Positions 61,540 through 64,000 of a stretch of DNA of 64,000 bases are shown here, piece by piece; the stretch's first letter is position 1; each line of letters opens with the position of its first letter. The DNA lies in contig NZ_JARLTC010000017.1 in NCBI RefSeq assembly GCF_029382225.1, forward strand, positions 1-64,000, written 5' to 3'. Source of the DNA: Spongiactinospora sp. TRM90649. Lineage in GTDB: Bacteria > Actinomycetota > Actinomycetes > Streptosporangiales > Streptosporangiaceae. The position numbers and the translations under genes were made by a program. Below the pieces are notes generated by a model. That model had not been told where the DNA came from. It saw only the letters and a list, made by a program, of their open reading frames with translations, and did no database searches.

Positions 61540-61845
61540 TATGGCGCGGTGGGGGCGGAACAGCCGATCCGCGCGGGCGGCCGGGTCAGGATGGTGCTCC
61601 GTCGCCAGGACGATGCCGACGATCAGCGCGATCAGGTCGGCCCCTTGCCCGTCAGCTCGCGGGCACGAGCGGCCAGGGCGTCGATCCGCTGCCGAGAGAC
61701 CGCCTCCAGCAGCGCCCGGCGGGTCGGGAAGTGGCGGCGCACGGTGGCCGAGCCGACCCCCGCGATGCGGCGATCCGTTCCAGGGAGGCACCGGCCCCGT
61801 ACGCGGCGACCTCCTCCTCGGCCACGGCCGAAGGCGGTCGTATCG
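61540..61845 (-). pseudogene. TetR-family regulator remnant with frameshifts
   Basis: Minus-strand pieces in different frames join into a TetR pattern: EVAAYGAGASLERIAA, then AGVGSATVRRHFPTRRALLEAVSRQRIDALAARAREL, then LIALIVGIVLATEHHPDPAARADRLF. The HTH and tail are recognisable but split by frameshifts and lack a start. It lies after chrA in the opposite direction. Non-functional. Confidence 0.6.
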
Positions 61846-61984
61846 TCGCGCCCTTGACCGACCCGCGTCGCACGGCCGCCCTTGGCCCCAATCGCCGGCC
61901 AGCGCGGGCGGCGGGCATCGCCCTGCTGCACATCGAACGGGCCCGCACCGGCCACGGCGTATTTGATCTTCAATACATGCTTCT

Positions 61985-62527
61985 TCAGGCTTGCTGCTCG
62001 CAGGAGTTCTCCGCCTCGGCGTCGCACAGGTCGATGCCCGCGCCGCCGAAGACCTGGTCGAAGCCCCCGCTGTCGCCGATGAGGATGTCGCTGCCGCCGT
62101 TGCCGTCGATGAGGTCATTGCCCTCGTCGCCGTTGACGAAGTCCCGGGCGCTGCCACCGAAGTACTGATCGCCCTCCGGGCCGAGGAAGGCCCGAGCGGG
62201 CAGCGCCGTGTTGTTGCGGACGACGTCGGCGCCGCCCTGTGTCTGCACCTGGATCTTGGAGATCCCGGCGCTGGGGCAGCGGACGGTGCGGCTGTCGAGC
62301 CGCTGGCAGTTGAAGCTGGGCGTGTTCATGGTGTCCTTGAAGTTCCGGACGACCAGGAATCCCCCTTCGAGGCTGATGTTGATCTCGTCGCCGGCGTCTC
62401 CCGAGTTGATCGTGAGCTGGCCGCCGACGCCGCTCACGCTGGTGGCCGCCATCGCCGGGCCGGCGAACACGGCCATCAGGGGAAGGGCGAGCAGAGCCCC
62501 CGTGGTGAGTGCGCGCTTGAGTCTCAT
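61985..62527 (-). CDS. Secreted RTX-like calcium-binding-repeat protein
   Basis: 180 residues: signal peptide (LTTGALLALPLMAVFAGPAMA), beta-rich part (TSVSGVGGQLTINSGDAGDEINISLEGG), then degenerate GGxGxDxxx nonapeptide motifs (GNGGSDILIGDSGGFDQVFGGAGIDLCDA). Paired Cys occur. These repeats bind calcium outside the cell. ATG 62527 follows AAGGAG. Function unknown; such small RTX proteins are common in actinomycetes. Confidence 0.82.
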   Translation of the reverse strand: MRLKRALTTGALLALPLMAVFAGPAMAATSVSGVGGQLTINSGDAGDEINISLEGGFLVVRNFKDTMNTPSFNCQRLDSRTVRCPSAGISKIQVQTQGGADVVRNNTALPARAFLGPEGDQYFGGSARDFVNGDEGNDLIDGNGGSDILIGDSGGFDQVFGGAGIDLCDAEAENSCEQQA

Positions 62528-62697
62528 GGTTCTCCTTGATGAGTGATCGGCCCCCTGTCCGCAGGGAAGTACATCCCAATCACGCCGGAGAACGTGCGTC
62601 CAAAGACGCACTGGGAGACGGCCCTTTTCCCTGAGCCCGACGTGTCGGGCGTCCCGGAGACCATTAAAAGATCTTACCGTGGTATTAGGATGCGAGC

Positions 62698-62952
62698 ATG
62701 GCCGCGAAAGACACCATCAGCGTCACCCTTGACCATGAGCTGGTCGAGTACGCCAGAACCCAGACCGGCTCCCTGTCCGCCTACGTGAACCAGGCCCTGG
62801 CCGACAAGGTCCGCGAAGACCGCCGCCTCCGGGCGATCGTGCACGCCCACCGCGACCGCGCCCACAAGAACGCCGACCACGCTCTGGTGGAGCGCCGCAT
62901 GGCGCATGTCGCGCAGCAACTCGCCGGCCTTTCTGGCGAGGCCGCGCAGTGA
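62698..62952 (+). CDS. Antitoxin-like small protein (VapB/RHH-type candidate)
   Basis: 84 residues: TISVTLDHELVEYARTQTG is like the N-terminal strand-helix of ribbon-helix-helix antitoxins, then SAYVNQALADKVREDRRLRAIV. It overlaps the downstream PIN-domain gene by 4 nt, the usual toxin-antitoxin layout. ATG 62698 has GGATG upstream, a weak ribosome site. It would neutralise the PIN toxin and autoregulate. Confidence 0.8.
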   Translation: MAAKDTISVTLDHELVEYARTQTGSLSAYVNQALADKVREDRRLRAIVHAHRDRAHKNADHALVERRMAHVAQQLAGLSGEAAQ

Positions 62953-63368
62953 CGCTGCCGCCGCTCATCCTCGACACCGGCGTCCTGGTCGAGCTGGCGC
63001 ACGGCGACCTCAACGTGATGGAGATGGTGGCGCGCTGGGATGAGCAGGGCCAGCCGATGGTCATGTCCGTCGTCGCCGTGGCCGCGGCCGCTCGGGACGC
63101 CGGTTCCAAGGACGCCACCGACCTGCTGCTCGGCATCGCCACCATGGACCAGATCACGGTGGCCGGGCTGCGCGAGACCGAACACGGCATCGCCCTGGCA
63201 TCCGTGCTCGGGCGAACGGAGCTCGACTGGGGCGACGCCCACGTCGCGGCCCTGGCCGACACCTCGGTCTGCCCGGTGCTCACGCTGAACGGCTCCCACT
63301 GGACGGCCGCAGCCCGTGCTTTCGACGAGCCACTGCACATCATCGCGATCGAAGACCCACCAGATTAG
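62949..63368 (+). CDS. PIN-domain toxin candidate (VapC-like)
   Basis: 139 residues: LILDTGVLVELAHGDLN (first conserved Asp), then ETEHGIALASVLGRTELDWGDAHVAALA and VCPVLTLNGSHW. PIN domains of VapC toxins are Mg-dependent ribonucleases with conserved Asp residues at these places. GTG 62949 overlaps the antitoxin stop (GTGA). It probably cleaves RNA when the antitoxin is lost. Whether it is toxic is inferred. Confidence 0.78.
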   Translation: MTLPPLILDTGVLVELAHGDLNVMEMVARWDEQGQPMVMSVVAVAAAARDAGSKDATDLLLGIATMDQITVAGLRETEHGIALASVLGRTELDWGDAHVAALADTSVCPVLTLNGSHWTAAARAFDEPLHIIAIEDPPD

Positions 63369-63416
63369 CCCCCGGATCGCACGCGTCGGTGAACTGATCC
63401 CCGCTTCGATCATTCG

Positions 63417-63791
63417 GTGCTCAGCGAGTTTCGCGACCGGTGCGCCGCCGATGAGCGCCCCGCCCGCATCCTGAACCTGATCCTAGATCGGCTACGCGAG
63501 CGCGGTCTGCTCAAACGGCCCGCCCGCCTTCCCGGGGGATGCGGACCTGTCGGATGCGAACCTGAGAGCGGCGCCTACCTGGCCCGCGCCTACCTCTTTC
63601 ACGCCGATCCATCCGGGGCGAACCTGCGGCGCGCCACCCTGAGGGGCACCACCCTGAGCGGCGCCAATCTGGACAAGACAGACCTGGTCGGCGCAGATCT
63701 ACGTGGCGCCTACTTGGAGGACGTACGAGGGCTATCCGAACAGCAGATACGCGCGGTGGCCAGGGTCGATGCGACAACCAGATTCCGCTGA
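63417..63791 (+). pseudogene. Chimera of transposase-like N-terminus and frameshifted pentapeptide repeats
   Basis: The frame opens with VLSEFRDRCAADERPARILNLILDRLRERGLLK, which resembles IS1182-type transposases (...FRxRL...LLDxLLxxCRERG), then switches to pentapeptide repeats (ANLRRATLRGTTLSGANLDKTDLVGADLRGAYLEDVRGLS in parts). One frame over, ADLSDANLRAA supplies the missing early repeats, so a frameshift lies near 63560. Two remnants appear fused. Probably not a functional gene. Confidence 0.55.
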
Positions 63792-63799
63792 TGGACTGA

Positions 63800-63815
63800 T
63801 TTCAAGGGCTTGAAA
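63800..63815. promoter_or_regulatory. Short palindrome TTTCAAG-GG-CTTGAAA
   Basis: Seven-base arms (63800-63806 and 63809-63815) with a 2-base centre, then an A-run. It may be an operator or terminator stem near the promoter of the edge gene. A TATAAG occurs about 20 bp downstream. Confidence 0.4.
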
Positions 63816-63887
63816 AAAGCAGGCGGGAAGCGTAGCTATAAGAACTGATCACCGTTTTTCCACTCCCCTCTCCCTTTTAGAGTCGTC

Positions 63888-64000
63888 GTGTCGGACAACC
63901 CCACCAGCCCCGTCGTGCGCAACGCCGCCCCCATCCAACTCGCCACCATCTGGGGATCGGACCGCTTCACCACCACCACCACGGGCACCTGGATCGACCT
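63888..64000 (+). CDS. Start of an unidentified gene running off the window
   Basis: GTG 63888 opens a frame (VSDNPTSPVVRNAAPIQLAT, then IWGSDRFTTTTTGTWIDL) that continues past 64000. Thirty-seven residues are visible and I recognise no family. There is no ribosome site. The AT-richer DNA upstream is suitable for a promoter. Low confidence. Confidence 0.4.
   Translation, partial: MSDNPTSPVVRNAAPIQLATIWGSDRFTTTTTGTWID

Overview
This 64 kb window is high-GC DNA (about 70% by eye) with close-packed genes, GTG and leaderless starts, many secreted proteins with Ala-rich signal peptides, ECF sigma factors and TetR/MarR/GntR regulators. It looks chromosomal and actinobacterial. The protein style suggests Streptosporangiales (Nonomuraea/Streptosporangium-like), but that placement is inference. 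I found no rRNA, tRNA, CRISPR array, intact transposase or phage module.

Layout. 1-5.2 kb: the 5' part of a giant secreted LamG/lectin-repeat protein (minus strand) that runs off the left edge. 5.4-12.7 kb: small regulator/enzyme modules: TetR with a RibD/DHFR-like reductase, GlxA regulator with a DJ-1/PfpI protein, MarR with two SMR exporters, and a membrane protein followed by a LuxR-type two-component system. 13.1-25.8 kb: the most coherent unit. A MarR regulator, a CoA ligase and an FAD oxidoreductase face an eight-gene operon (SDR, amidohydrolase, MaoC hydratase, acyl-CoA dehydrogenase, amidase, and a complete sugar-type ABC importer). Together they look like an import-and-degrade pathway for an amide or acid whose identity the sequence does not reveal.

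25.8-46.2 kb: an M4 metalloprotease with a chitin-binding tail, a P450 beside an ECF41-type sigma factor with divergent candidate promoters, a coupled SDR/FAD oxidoreductase pair, a sialidase with a hairpin over its Shine-Dalgarno sequence, a PhoX-like phosphatase, a secreted alpha/beta hydrolase with its ArsR regulator, and a second M4 protein in which both zinc histidines, the catalytic Glu and the zinc Glu are all replaced.

46.2-64 kb: an ArsR-SRPBCC-reductase operon, a streptogrisin-type protease, a YtrA-type GntR/ABC/S41 peptidase/hydrolase operon, a SpoIIE phosphatase, a chromate module (divergent APC permease; split ChrB; ChrA), an RTX-like secreted protein and a VapBC-like toxin-antitoxin pair.

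About a dozen intergenic spaces hold broken ends of recognisable genes (TetR, MFS, LuxR, SDR, histidine kinase, ABC ATPase, transposase/pentapeptide repeat). The region has clearly been gaining and losing DNA by deletion.
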